The position numbers and the translations under genes were made by a program. DNA of 64,000 nucleotides from JASLMY01 sp965226475 (lineage in GTDB: Bacteria; Pseudomonadota; Alphaproteobacteria; GCA-2731375). Location of the stretch: NCBI GenBank assembly GCA_965226475.1, contig CBDDDJ010000002.1:558001-622000 (forward strand), read 5' to 3'. How positions within the stretch are numbered: the stretch's first letter is position 1; each line of letters opens with the position of its first letter. The notes beneath the pieces were generated by a model. It was not told the DNA's origin, searched no databases, and saw only the letters and a program-made list of their open reading frames with translations. This document shows, piece by piece, positions 8,416 to 16,524 of this stretch.

Positions 8416-9717
8416 TCAACGTCCCACGGATATGTAGTGGAAATCCTTCGCGGCCATGTCCTCGGGCCGGTAAATGTTGCGTAGATCGACGACCACCGGG
8501 CTCTTGAGCCGTGCCTTGACCCGATCGAGATCGAGGGCGCGGAATTCGTTCCATTCGGTGATGATCACCAGGGCATCGGCCCCGTCGGCCGCCTCATAGG
8601 CGTCCTCGCACCAACAAACACCATGCAGAAGCCGCCGCGCCACCGCCATGCCCTGCGGGTCATAGGCCCCCACCGTGGCGCCGGCCTCGATCAGCGCCGG
8701 CACGATATCCAGGCTCGGCGCCTCGCGCATGTCGTCGGTGTTGGGCTTGAAGGTGAGGCCCAGGACCCCGATGCGCTTGCCCGCGAGGTCGCCGCCCACG
8801 GCCGCCACCACCTTGCCCGCCATCGCCGCCTTGCGCCGCTCGTTGGCGCCGTCGACCGCCTCGACGATGCTCAAGGGGGCATCCACCTCGCGGGCCGTGT
8901 CCAGCAGCGCGCGGGTGTCCTTCGGGAAACAGCTGCCGCCGTAGCCCGGCCCCGCATGGAGGTATTTGGACCCGATCCGCCGGTCGAGGCCGATGCCGCG
9001 CGCCACTTCCTGCACGTTGGCGCCGACCGCCTCGCAGAGATCGGCCATTTCATTGATGAAGCCGATCTTGGTCGCGAGGAAGGCGTTGGCGGCATATTTC
9101 GTCAACTCCGCCGTCTCCCGGCTGGTGAAGAGCACGGGCGTCTCGTTCAGGAACAAGGGACGGTAGAGTTCGCGAGCGACCTCGCGCGCCAATTCGCCGT
9201 CGGCGCCGACGACGATCCGGTCGGGACGCATGAAATCCTCGATCGCCGCGCCCTCGCGCAGGAACTCGGGATTGGAGGCGACTTCCACCTCGGCATTCGC
9301 TCGAAGGGCGCGGATCCGGCCCTCGATCTCGCGGCCCGTGCCGACCGGCACGGTCGATTTCGTCAACACCACGGTCGGGCCGTCGAGCGCCGCGGCGATC
9401 TCCTCGGCCGCCGCCATCACATGGGTGAGATCGGCGTGACCGTCTCCGCGCCGGCTGGGCGTGCCGACGGCGATGAACACCGCCTCCGCCGCCGCCACGG
9501 CCGCCGCCGTATCGGTGGTGAAGTCGAGCCGCCCGGCCGCCACGTTCTTGGCCAGCAAGGCCTCCAGGCCCGGCTCGTATATCGGCACCCGACCGGCTTG
9601 TAGCGCGGCAATCCGGCCCTCGTCCTTGTCGACGCAGGTGACCCGGTGACCGAACTCGGAGAAGCAGACGCCGGAGACCAGGCCGACATACCCGCTGCCG
9701 ATCATCGCGACGCGCAC
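8416..9717 (-). CDS. ugd: UDP-glucose 6-dehydrogenase
   Basis: Converts UDP-glucose to UDP-glucuronate with two NAD+, feeding capsule, exopolysaccharide or glycolipid synthesis. The 433-residue protein starts with the NAD-binding motif MIGSGYVGLVSG. It has the TKSTVPVGTG segment and the catalytic Cys in GPGYGGSCFPKD (near residue 260). The C-terminal UDP-binding domain includes LGLTFKPNTDD and ends at the normal length. It follows galU on the same strand with a 4-bp gap, so the two form an operon that turns glucose-1-phosphate into UDP-glucuronate. Confidence 0.97.
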   Translation of the reverse strand: MRVAMIGSGYVGLVSGVCFSEFGHRVTCVDKDEGRIAALQAGRVPIYEPGLEALLAKNVAAGRLDFTTDTAAAVAAAEAVFIAVGTPSRRGDGHADLTHVMAAAEEIAAALDGPTVVLTKSTVPVGTGREIEGRIRALRANAEVEVASNPEFLREGAAIEDFMRPDRIVVGADGELAREVARELYRPLFLNETPVLFTSRETAELTKYAANAFLATKIGFINEMADLCEAVGANVQEVARGIGLDRRIGSKYLHAGPGYGGSCFPKDTRALLDTAREVDAPLSIVEAVDGANERRKAAMAGKVVAAVGGDLAGKRIGVLGLTFKPNTDDMREAPSLDIVPALIEAGATVGAYDPQGMAVARRLLHGVCWCEDAYEAADGADALVIITEWNEFRALDLDRVKARLKSPVVVDLRNIYRPEDMAAKDFHYISVGR

Positions 9718-9721
9718 GGCC

Positions 9722-10612
9722 CTAGCCCTCCTCGCCCGGCCGGGGCGGCAGGTCGGCGATGAAAGCGCGCAACCCCGGCCCGAGATCGTCGCGCGCCAGG
9801 GCGAACGACACCGTCGCCTCGAGAAAGCCGAGCTTGTCGCCGCAGTCGAAGCGCCGGCCTTCGTAGCGCAGGCCGTGGAAGGGCATGCGGCCGATCAGCC
9901 GCGCCATCGCGTCCGTCAGTTGAATTTCGCCGCCGGCGCCCGTCTCCATCCGCGCCAGTTCGCCGAACACCTCGGGCACCAGGATGTAGCGGCCGATAAT
10001 CGAGAGCGTGGAGGGCGCCGACGCCGGGTCCGGCTTCTCGACCAGGCCGGTGACCTCGGCCAGATGCCCGTCGTCGCGGCCGACATCGAGGATGCCATAG
10101 CGCCGCGTCTCGGCGCGCGGAACGTCCATCACCGCGACCAGATTGCCACCGACCGCCTCGTGGGCCTCGACCAGCTGTGCCATCACCGGCGTCTCGGCCA
10201 GCACCAGATCGTCGGCCAGGATCACGGCGAAGGGTTCCTCTCCAACCAGGTTGCGGGCGCACCACACCGCGTGGCCGAGGCCCAAGGGCGACATCTGCCG
10301 CGCGTAGACGACCTGGCCGGGCCCCGGCAGCCAGCCCTCGATCAGCTCGACCAGGTCGTGGCGGTTCTGCGCCTCGAGCGTCGCCGTCAGCAAATGGGAA
10401 TGGTCGAAGTGATCCTCTATCGCCGTCTTGCCGCGCCCGGTGACGAAGATGAACTCCTCGATCCCCGCCTGGGCCGCCTCCTCGACCGCGTATTGGATCA
10501 AGGGCTTGTCGACGACGGGCAGCATCTCCTTCGGGATCGCCTTGGTCGCCGGCAGGAAGCGTGTCCCCAGACCGCCGACCGGAAACACGGCCTTGCGCAC
10601 TTTCGCCGTCAT
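9722..10612 (-). CDS. galU: UTP-glucose-1-phosphate uridylyltransferase
   Basis: Makes UDP-glucose from UTP and glucose-1-phosphate. The 296-residue protein carries the nucleotidyltransferase motif GGLGTRFLPATKAIPKEML near residues 13-31, KPLIQYAVEEA and ADDLVLAE, all standard for GalU. The ATG at 10612 is the only start that leaves the family N-terminus intact (MTAKVRKAVFPVGG). Upstream in-frame sequence lies inside the neighbouring cupin gene read in another frame. It is placed directly upstream of ugd and likely cotranscribed. Confidence 0.97.
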   Translation of the reverse strand: MTAKVRKAVFPVGGLGTRFLPATKAIPKEMLPVVDKPLIQYAVEEAAQAGIEEFIFVTGRGKTAIEDHFDHSHLLTATLEAQNRHDLVELIEGWLPGPGQVVYARQMSPLGLGHAVWCARNLVGEEPFAVILADDLVLAETPVMAQLVEAHEAVGGNLVAVMDVPRAETRRYGILDVGRDDGHLAEVTGLVEKPDPASAPSTLSIIGRYILVPEVFGELARMETGAGGEIQLTDAMARLIGRMPFHGLRYEGRRFDCGDKLGFLEATVSFALARDDLGPGLRAFIADLPPRPGEEG

Positions 10613-10716
10613 CGAAGTCCTCGATTGCCGATGGCCCCGGCGGGCGCGTCCCGCCACCGCCGAATGCCCAGTCACTTCTGCCAGAGCGGCTGGCGGGGCG
10701 CAACCGCGCCGGGAGA

Positions 10717-11166
10717 CTATTCGGCGGCGGCCTTCGCGGGGGCCTTGTCCCGCAGGCGCCGCAACTGCTCCCAGCCGAAATAGCCGGTGAAACCGTCCTC
10801 GCCGAAATAGAGCACCGGACCGTCGGCGATGAAGAGATAGACCGTATCCTCCAAGGCCGTGGTCGCGTCGTGCACCATGCCGTTCGGCTCGTAGACGTAG
10901 TCCCCCGCCTCGAGGACGCCGTCGCGGACCTGGAGCTTGCCGGAGAGGATGAAGGCGTGCGCGCCCGAGAGATGCTTGTGGGTCGGCGCGACATGGCCCT
11001 TCAGCCACTTGAACAACACGGCCCAACGCCCCGATTCGGCCCCGATCCACAGGATCTTCATGTAGCCGGTGCCGGGCGTGGTTTCGATCCACTCCATCTC
11101 GGCCGTGCGCACCAGGCTGTCCATCAGTTCGCCGTTGACCGGAGAAATATCCTGGGGAAGCGGCAT
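10717..11166 (-). CDS. Cupin protein, 2,4'-dihydroxyacetophenone dioxygenase-like
   Basis: Single-domain cupin of 149 residues. The metal-binding cupin motif 1 is represented by THKHLSGAHAFILSGKLQVRDG (His pair and Glu/Gly pattern partly retained) and motif 2 by YEPNGMVHDA. The central WAVLFKWLKGHVAPTHKH pattern resembles the dihydroxyacetophenone dioxygenase/ChrR-like cupins. These bind Fe or Zn and either oxidise aromatics or act as sensors. It sits between galU and folB with no pathway link to either, so the substrate is unknown. Confidence 0.75.
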   Translation of the reverse strand: MPLPQDISPVNGELMDSLVRTAEMEWIETTPGTGYMKILWIGAESGRWAVLFKWLKGHVAPTHKHLSGAHAFILSGKLQVRDGVLEAGDYVYEPNGMVHDATTALEDTVYLFIADGPVLYFGEDGFTGYFGWEQLRRLRDKAPAKAAAE

Positions 11167-11190
11167 CGGAGGTCTCCTTCCGTCGTTGAT

Positions 11191-11610
11191 CTATTCCGTT
11201 ATCAGGCGCACCAGCTCGAAGCCCACGCCGCGCGCGTCCTCGAATATCTCCAGCTTTTCGGTCTGGATTCTGACGCCCCGCACGCCCGAAATCGCCAAGC
11301 AGACCTCGGCGACGCGTTCGGCCAGGCTTTCCTGGAGCTTGAAGCGCTCATTCAGCGCCACCTCGCGCACCCGCTCGCGCACCTGGTCGTAGTCGAGCAC
11401 CTCGTCGAGGGCGTCGCGAACAGGGGGCGGCCCCGGTTCCAGGAACAGGTCGACGTCGAGCGCGACCTTCTGGGTTCGCACCTGTTCGTGCGCGTGCACG
11501 CCGATCACGATGTCGAGGACGAGGCCGCGGATGAAAATCCGCCGCGCCTCGAGGACATCGCCGACGGCGCCGGGCGTGAGCAGGCCGGCAAGGATGTCGT
11601 TCTGGGTCAT
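11191..11610 (-). CDS. folB: Dihydroneopterin aldolase family protein (FolB)
   Basis: Folate-pathway enzyme of the FolB/tunnelling fold family, 139 residues, which cleaves dihydroneopterin to 6-hydroxymethyl-dihydropterin and glycolaldehyde. Visible marks are RRIFIRGLVLDIVIGVHAHE (the conserved Gly-x-His segment), LDYDQVRERV, LQESLAERVAEVCL and a C-terminal TEKLEIFEDARGVG in place of the usual KP-A motif. Its ATG overlaps the TGA of the upstream pteridine-reductase-like gene (ATGA), so the two are translationally coupled. The slightly atypical C-terminus leaves some room for a related pterin aldolase. Confidence 0.88.
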   Translation of the reverse strand: MTQNDILAGLLTPGAVGDVLEARRIFIRGLVLDIVIGVHAHEQVRTQKVALDVDLFLEPGPPPVRDALDEVLDYDQVRERVREVALNERFKLQESLAERVAEVCLAISGVRGVRIQTEKLEIFEDARGVGFELVRLITE

Positions 11611-12368
11611 GTGGCACCGAGTGGGGGAAAGAGAACGTCGAAGGGGCTGCTTTCCATGTGCTGGCCGCCGTCGGCCATGACGGTAACCCCATTCAGGCCC
11701 GGCGAGTCCAGTACGAATCGAATCGCCTGGACCACGTCCTCGACGGTGTTTCCACGCCCGAGAGGGGTCCGATCGTGGATCTCGTCGAAACGTTCGCGCG
11801 TCTGGTTGCCGCTCGGCAAGGTCAGGCCCGGCGACACGCCGCAGACCCGGACCTTGGGGTCGAGCGCCATCGCCATCGCCCGGGTGAAACCCAGCAGGGC
11901 GACCTTGGAGATGGTGTAGGAGAGGAAGTCCGGGTTCATGTTCCAGAGTTTCTGGTCCAACACGTTGACGACGCAGCCGGTCCGCCCCGCCGGCAGGGCG
12001 TTCGCAAGGTCGCGGGTCAGCTGCGCCGGGGCCCGCGCGTTTACCGCCATATGGGCATCGAACAGCGCGGGATCGAGCGTGGTGGCCGTGTCCTTCTCGA
12101 AGAGCGAGGCGTTGTTGACGATTGCATCGAGGCGGCCGAAGGCGGCGCACGCCGCCGGCACCAGCGTGCCCGTCGCGGCCGCGTCGGCGAGATCGGCGCC
12201 CAACGCCACGGCGCGGCCACCGGCGGTCTCGATCTCGGCGGCGAGCGCCCGCGCATCCTCTCCCGAGCGGTTGTGGTGGAGCACCACCGCCCAGCCGTCG
12301 GCGGCCAGGCCCTCGGCGATGCCGCGCCCGATTCGCTTGCCGGCGCCCGTCACCAATACCACTCGCAA
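11607..12368 (-). CDS. SDR-family pteridine reductase, FolM/PTR1-like
   Basis: NADPH-dependent short-chain reductase, about 253 residues. The cofactor motif reads VTGAGKRIGRG, with an Arg-Ile-Gly pattern seen in FolM and PTR1, and NNAS is present. In place of the catalytic Ser there is an Asp (VVNVLDQK) exactly 13 residues before the YTISK Tyr, the Asp-Tyr-Lys arrangement of pteridine reductases. Together with the ATGA overlap into folB this supports reduction of dihydropterin or dihydrofolate. The start was set to TTG at 12368 because GGGAGG lies 6 nt upstream and the Rossmann strand follows at once; an ATG at 12419 is in frame but adds an untypical Arg/Gly tail. Confidence 0.8.
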   Translation of the reverse strand: MRVVLVTGAGKRIGRGIAEGLAADGWAVVLHHNRSGEDARALAAEIETAGGRAVALGADLADAAATGTLVPAACAAFGRLDAIVNNASLFEKDTATTLDPALFDAHMAVNARAPAQLTRDLANALPAGRTGCVVNVLDQKLWNMNPDFLSYTISKVALLGFTRAMAMALDPKVRVCGVSPGLTLPSGNQTRERFDEIHDRTPLGRGNTVEDVVQAIRFVLDSPGLNGVTVMADGGQHMESSPFDVLFPPLGAT

Positions 12369-12374
12369 TTGCCA

Positions 12375-12380
12375 CCTCCC
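12375..12380 (-). promoter_or_regulatory. Ribosome binding site fixing a TTG start
   Basis: GGGAGG on the minus strand, 6 nt from the TTG codon at 12368-12366. It favours this TTG over the ATG at 12419 for the pteridine-reductase-like gene. Confidence 0.6.
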
Positions 12381-12590
12381 GGGCCCCGCCCTCCGCGACG
12401 CCGACAGCGAGCCCGACACTTAGCATGCCCGGGCCCTTCCTGGCATCGCTCCATTCCAAACCGGCCGATCGATGAGCCACCCCTTGCGGTCGGCGCGCGG
12501 CAATTCTAAATATCCACGCAGTCGGCGCGCCGGACCAGGAGGGGCGGCGCCGACTGTATTCCCAAACTCGCGCCGCCGGAGGCATGCGTC

Positions 12591-13556
12591 ATGGCCCAAC
12601 ACCATCATTCCCGCGTATTGATCCTGGGCTCGGGGCCCGCAGGCCTGACGGCCGCCATCTATGCCGCGCGCGCCGGCCTGGAGCCGATGCTGGTGCACGG
12701 TCTGCAACCGGGCGGCCAAATGACCATCACCACCGATGTCGAGAACTATCCGGGCTTCGCCGATGTGGTCCAGGGCCCCTGGCTCATGGAACAGATGGAG
12801 AAGCAGGCGGCGAGCGTCGGCACCCGCTTCCACCGGGACATCATCACCGAGGTCGATCTTTCGAGCCGTCCCTTCCGCTGCCGGGGCGACACCGGCGACG
12901 TCTATACCGGCGACGCCCTGATTATCTGCACCGGCGCGCAGGCGAAGTGGCTGGGACTCGAATCGGAACAAAAGCTGCAGGGCTTCGGCGTCTCGGCCTG
13001 CGCCACCTGCGACGGTTTCTTCTATCGCGACAAGCCCGTGGCCGTGGTCGGCGGCGGCAACACGGCGGTCGAGGAAGCGCTCTACCTCACCAATTTCGCC
13101 AGCTCGGTGACGCTGATCCACCGCCGCGACGAACTCCGGGCCGAGAACATCCTGCAGAAACGCCTGTTCGCCAACGAGAAGATCGAGATGGTCTGGGACC
13201 ATGTGCTGGACGAGGTGCTGGGTGATAGCGAGCCGCCCTCGGTCACCGGCGCCCGGGTGCGCAACGTCAAGACGGAGGAGACTCGGGATCTCGCTGTCGA
13301 CGGCGTCTTCATCGCCATCGGCCACAAGCCGGAGACGGAACTCTTCGCCGGCCTCCTGCAGATGGACGCGGAAGGCTATCTGGCGACGGAGCCCGATTCG
13401 ACCGCGACGGCGATTCCCGGCGTCTATGCGGCGGGCGACGTGCAGGACTATGTCTACCGCCAGGCGGTGACGGCGGCCGGCACCGGCTGCATGGCGGCGC
13501 TGGAGGCGGAAAAATTCCTCGCCGAACAGGCGGTCGCGGCGGAAGCGGCCGAATAG
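12591..13556 (+). CDS. trxB: Thioredoxin-disulfide reductase
   Basis: FAD/NADPH enzyme that reduces thioredoxin. The 321-residue protein has the FAD motif GSGPAGLTAAIYAARAGL near residue 13, the redox CATC pair (Cys137, Cys140), the NADPH motif VVGGGNTAVEEALYL and the C-terminal FAD segment GVYAAGDVQD. The N-terminus carries a run of His (AQHHHS) of no known meaning. It is 48 bp upstream of an LsrB-type LysR gene, an arrangement conserved in Rhizobiales and relatives and consistent with a thiol-redox regulatory link. Confidence 0.97.
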   Translation: MAQHHHSRVLILGSGPAGLTAAIYAARAGLEPMLVHGLQPGGQMTITTDVENYPGFADVVQGPWLMEQMEKQAASVGTRFHRDIITEVDLSSRPFRCRGDTGDVYTGDALIICTGAQAKWLGLESEQKLQGFGVSACATCDGFFYRDKPVAVVGGGNTAVEEALYLTNFASSVTLIHRRDELRAENILQKRLFANEKIEMVWDHVLDEVLGDSEPPSVTGARVRNVKTEETRDLAVDGVFIAIGHKPETELFAGLLQMDAEGYLATEPDSTATAIPGVYAAGDVQDYVYRQAVTAAGTGCMAALEAEKFLAEQAVAAEAAE

Positions 13557-13604
13557 AGATTTTGCCCGACCCCCTCGACGAAGGGGGCCGAGGATGGTGA
13601 CGCC

Positions 13605-14495
13605 ATGGATTGGGATAAACTCAGAACCTTTCACGCCGTTGCCGAGGCGGGCAGCTTCACGCACGCGGGCGATGAGCTGCATTTGAGCCAGTCGGCGGTG
13701 AGCCGGCAGATCCACGCGCTGGAGGAGGATCTGAAGGCCACCCTCTTCCACCGCCATGCGCGCGGCCTGCTGCTGACCGAGCAGGGCGAGCTTCTCTACA
13801 AGACGGTGCACGACGTCTTCGGCAGGCTCGCCACCGTCGAGACGATTCTGAGCGATACCCGGATCCGGCCGAGCGGGGAATTGCGGGTCACCACCACGGT
13901 CGGCTTCGGCTCGACCTGGTTGACGCCGCGCATCACCCGCTTCATCGAGCGGTATCCCGAGATCGACCTGTCGATCATCTGCGAGGACCGCGAACTCGAT
14001 CTCGGCATGCGGGAGGCCGACGCCGCCATCCGCATGGGCATGCCGACTCAGCCCGACGTGGTCAAGCTGAGACTGTTCACGGTGCATACGCACCTCTATG
14101 CCTCGCACGGCTATCTGGCCGCGCGCGGCATGCCCGAGAAGTTCACCGATCTCGACAATCACGACCTGATCGTCTACGGCGATCTGGCCCCGCCCACCTT
14201 GCGCAACGTCAACTGGCCGCTCTTCACGGAGTTGAGCGGGCAGGACCGGCGGACGCCCAAGATGCAGGTCAACAATATCTACGGTTTGCTGCTGGCCGCC
14301 GAATCGGGCCTGGGGGTGGCGGCGCTCCCCGATTACATGGTGCACGGCAACGAAAAGATCGTCCAAGTGCTGCCCGAAAATCAGGGACCGAGTTTCGATG
14401 CCTTCTTCTGTTACGCCGAAGAGCTGCGCAATATGAAGAGGATTGCCGCGTTTCGGGAATTTTTGATCGAGGAAGGCGAAAATTGGAGATTTTGA
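13605..14495 (+). CDS. lsrB: LysR-family regulator of LsrB/VtlR type
   Basis: LysR transcriptional regulator, 296 residues. The N-terminal winged HTH (WDKLRTFHAVAEAGSF, then LSQSAVSRQIHALEEDL and FHRHARGLLLTEQGELLY) is nearly diagnostic for the LsrB/VtlR group of alphaproteobacteria. The rest is the effector-binding domain. In Rhizobiales this gene follows trxB and lies beside AbcR small RNA genes, which VtlR activates in Brucella and Agrobacterium. Both neighbours appear to be present here. It is preceded by a short gap after trxB and may be cotranscribed or have its own promoter. Confidence 0.88.
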   Translation: MDWDKLRTFHAVAEAGSFTHAGDELHLSQSAVSRQIHALEEDLKATLFHRHARGLLLTEQGELLYKTVHDVFGRLATVETILSDTRIRPSGELRVTTTVGFGSTWLTPRITRFIERYPEIDLSIICEDRELDLGMREADAAIRMGMPTQPDVVKLRLFTVHTHLYASHGYLAARGMPEKFTDLDNHDLIVYGDLAPPTLRNVNWPLFTELSGQDRRTPKMQVNNIYGLLLAAESGLGVAALPDYMVHGNEKIVQVLPENQGPSFDAFFCYAEELRNMKRIAAFREFLIEEGENWRF

Positions 14496-14506
14496 CCCCT
14501 TGAGCC

Positions 14507-14521
14507 ATGCGTTCAACGCAT
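14507..14521. promoter_or_regulatory. Candidate LysR operator (T-N11-A palindrome)
   Basis: ATGCGTTCAACGCAT is a perfect 7-bp inverted repeat around one central base and contains the LysR-type T-N11-A core. It starts 12 bp after the lsrB stop codon, upstream of the putative small RNA. A second short palindrome, TTGCACTGCAA, is at 14587-14597. Binding by the adjacent LysR protein is inferred. Confidence 0.5.
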
Positions 14522-14639
14522 AGCTCCCTTGTCTTTTCATGGGTAGTGTTTGCGCGGCCGACGGACTAAACAGGCATAGACGGGTGTTGCACTGCAATAT
14601 TCCGTTTTCGCGGTAGGGGTCATCGGCCCATTCCGCACC

Positions 14640-14755
14640 GGCCGGGACGATGCACGCCCCCCAAGTTGCTCGGCCCGGTCATAAACGTCTCCAAGACGTT
14701 TAGCCTCCCTGTTAGACTCGCCCCGGAAACTTCCGTTTCCGGGGCTTTCTTTTTC
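14640..14755 (+). ncRNA. abcR: Putative AbcR (alpha-r15) family small RNA
   Basis: Intergenic region directly downstream of the LsrB/VtlR-type gene. Reading 5' to 3' it shows an 8-bp hairpin with a 3-nt loop (14683-14701), an unpaired anti-Shine-Dalgarno-like CCTCCC (14704-14709), then a strong intrinsic terminator (14721-14754). This hairpin, CUCCC and terminator order, and the position beside lsrB, match AbcR RNAs of Rhizobiales, which repress ABC-transporter mRNAs by pairing near the start codon. The 5' end is not defined by the sequence; transcription could begin anywhere from about 14575 to 14650. Family membership is inferred from architecture and synteny. Confidence 0.6.
14721..14754 (+). 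terminator. Rho-independent terminator
   Basis: CCCCGGAAAC pairs perfectly with GTTTCCGGGG across a TTCC loop and is followed by CTTTCTTTTT. It is one of the clearest intrinsic terminators in the window and ends the putative small RNA transcript. Confidence 0.9.
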
Positions 14756-14869
14756 GAACGATTCCGAGACCGGAGAAAACCACGCGAATAGGTCGGCTCG
14801 AAGGCGTTTTCACGGGCTTCCCGCGCGGGCGGGCGGCATTTACCACGCCCCTTGGTCCCCGTCTCTCGC

Positions 14870-16015
14870 TCAGCTCTCGTGCGAAAGAACGATGGTGCCC
14901 GCCGCCGAGAGCATGCCGCCCATGCCGTTCACCAGCGACAGCTTGGCGCCCGGAACCTGGCGCTCGCCGCATTCGCCGCGTTGTTGGCGCACCGCCTCGA
15001 TGATCGGGAAGATGCCGTACATACCCGAATGGGTGTAGGAAAGGCCGCCGCCGTTGGTGTTGATCGGCAATGACCCGCCCGGCGTCGATTTGCCGTCCTC
15101 GAAGAAGCCGACGCCCTCTCCCGGCGCGCAGAAGCCGAGGGATTCCAACATGATCGGCGGACCGGAGGTAAAGGCGTCGTAGAGCATGACGTGATCGAAG
15201 TCCCGATGCGTCACGCCCGCCATCTCGAACGCCTTGCCGCCGGAGATCCGGGTCGCTCGGCTCAGCGGCAGATCGGCCATGTTGGTCACCATGACATGCT
15301 CCGTGCCCTCGCCCGCGCCCCGGACGTAGACCGGCTTCTTGGCACAGTCCCTGGCCCGGTCGGCGCGTGTCAGAACGACCGCCCCACCCGCGTCCGTCAC
15401 CAGGCAGATATTCAGCAGGTTGAAGGGATAGAACATTGGCCGGGAATTCAGCACGTCCTCGACCGTGATGGGGTCGCGGAACCTGGCCTTCGGATTGAGA
15501 CCGGCCCAGGCGCGCGTCGAGACCGCGACATTCGCCCATTGCTCCAACGTCGTGCCGTAGTCGTGCATATGGCGCGTCGTGATCATGCCGAAATAGGTCG
15601 GCGCGCCGCCGAATCCATAGGGCATTTCGAACTGACCGCTGAGGCTGGTGTCGCGCGCGCGGGTAACGCCGGTGCCGGAGCGTCCGCTTTCGCCATGGCT
15701 GACGACGGCGACATCGCAGAGGCCGTGATGCAGCGCCAACAGCGCATGGCCCACCATGATGATGAAGGAGCAACCGCCCACGGACGTGCCGTCGACATGG
15801 CGTGGCGTGACGCCGAGCGCCTCGCCCAGGAGCGCCGGCGAATGCTGGCCGGCGGTGAAGATGCCGTCGATGTCGGAGATCTTCAGGCCGGCATCGGCCA
15901 CCGCGTTGTGGACCGCCTGCAGATGCAGGCTCAGTTGGCTGACTTCCGGCAGGGTGCCAATTTCGTCGGACTCGTCGACCCCGACGATGGCGACCGAATT
16001 GGATAGTTCTTTCAT
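14870..16015 (-). CDS. Thiolase-fold protein (SCP-x / acetyl-CoA acetyltransferase-like)
   Basis: Thiolase superfamily protein of 381 residues in the lipid-transfer/SCP-x-like branch. Motifs include VAIVGVDESDEIG at the N-terminus, VGGCSFIIMVGHALLAL in the nucleophile region, YDAFTSGPPIMLE, and the C-terminal GGGLSYTHSG and NGMGG loops. It is followed on the same strand upstream by a DUF35 Zn-ribbon/OB-fold protein, the usual partner that binds acyl-CoA in two-subunit thiolase-like complexes. It may cleave or condense acyl-CoAs of a branched, aromatic or steroid side chain. The exact reaction is not determined. Confidence 0.85.
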   Translation of the reverse strand: MKELSNSVAIVGVDESDEIGTLPEVSQLSLHLQAVHNAVADAGLKISDIDGIFTAGQHSPALLGEALGVTPRHVDGTSVGGCSFIIMVGHALLALHHGLCDVAVVSHGESGRSGTGVTRARDTSLSGQFEMPYGFGGAPTYFGMITTRHMHDYGTTLEQWANVAVSTRAWAGLNPKARFRDPITVEDVLNSRPMFYPFNLLNICLVTDAGGAVVLTRADRARDCAKKPVYVRGAGEGTEHVMVTNMADLPLSRATRISGGKAFEMAGVTHRDFDHVMLYDAFTSGPPIMLESLGFCAPGEGVGFFEDGKSTPGGSLPINTNGGGLSYTHSGMYGIFPIIEAVRQQRGECGERQVPGAKLSLVNGMGGMLSAAGTIVLSHES

Positions 16016-16064
16016 TTCACGTCGTCCCGGGTATCAATTGGGCTAGCTTCCGTTCCGCGCCGCG

Positions 16065-16496
16065 TCAGCCGGCCGGCCGAAAGAGCGGCAGGGTGACCTC
16101 GTCGGTCTGTTTCTCGAACACCACCTCGACGGCCATGTCGCATTTCACGATGTCCGGGTGCGGCTCGATGTCGATCAGGTTGGACATCAGGCGCGGCCCT
16201 TCCTCCAACTCGACCATCGCCAGGATGTAAGGAGGCTCGATTTTGAAGGCGGGATTGAGCGCCCGGTGGGCGATCTGGAAGGAATAGAGCTTGCCCTTGC
16301 CGCTGGCCTGGATCCAGCCGACGTTCCGCGAGTGGCAACGCGGGCAGGCGATGCGGGGATAGAAGAAGGCGCCGCCGCAGTCCTCGCATTTCGGCAGCAT
16401 CAGCTTCCCTTCGCGAAGACCGTCCCAATAGGGTTTGGCCTCGGGGGTCATGGGGGTCGGTAGGGGCCGTTGAAGTTCCAAGGGACGTCCTTTCAC
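16065..16496 (-). CDS. Zn-ribbon/OB-fold (DUF35) acyl-CoA-associated protein
   Basis: A 143-residue protein with an N-terminal helix (PYWDGLREGKLML), a rubredoxin-like Zn ribbon (CEDC, then CPRC), and an OB-fold (GKGKLYSFQIAHRA). This is the DUF35 architecture found as the small partner of thiolase-like enzymes. It ends 49 bp upstream of the thiolase-fold gene on the same strand and is almost certainly its complex partner. Confidence 0.9.
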   Translation of the reverse strand: MKGRPLELQRPLPTPMTPEAKPYWDGLREGKLMLPKCEDCGGAFFYPRIACPRCHSRNVGWIQASGKGKLYSFQIAHRALNPAFKIEPPYILAMVELEEGPRLMSNLIDIEPHPDIVKCDMAVEVVFEKQTDEVTLPLFRPAG

Positions 16497-16524
16497 TTAT
16501 GTCCGGTCGAGACAGGTGCGCGGG

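Noticed and set aside
12420..14597. A 725-codon minus-strand frame across trxB and lsrB
   Set aside because: Clearly the reverse shadow of two real genes.
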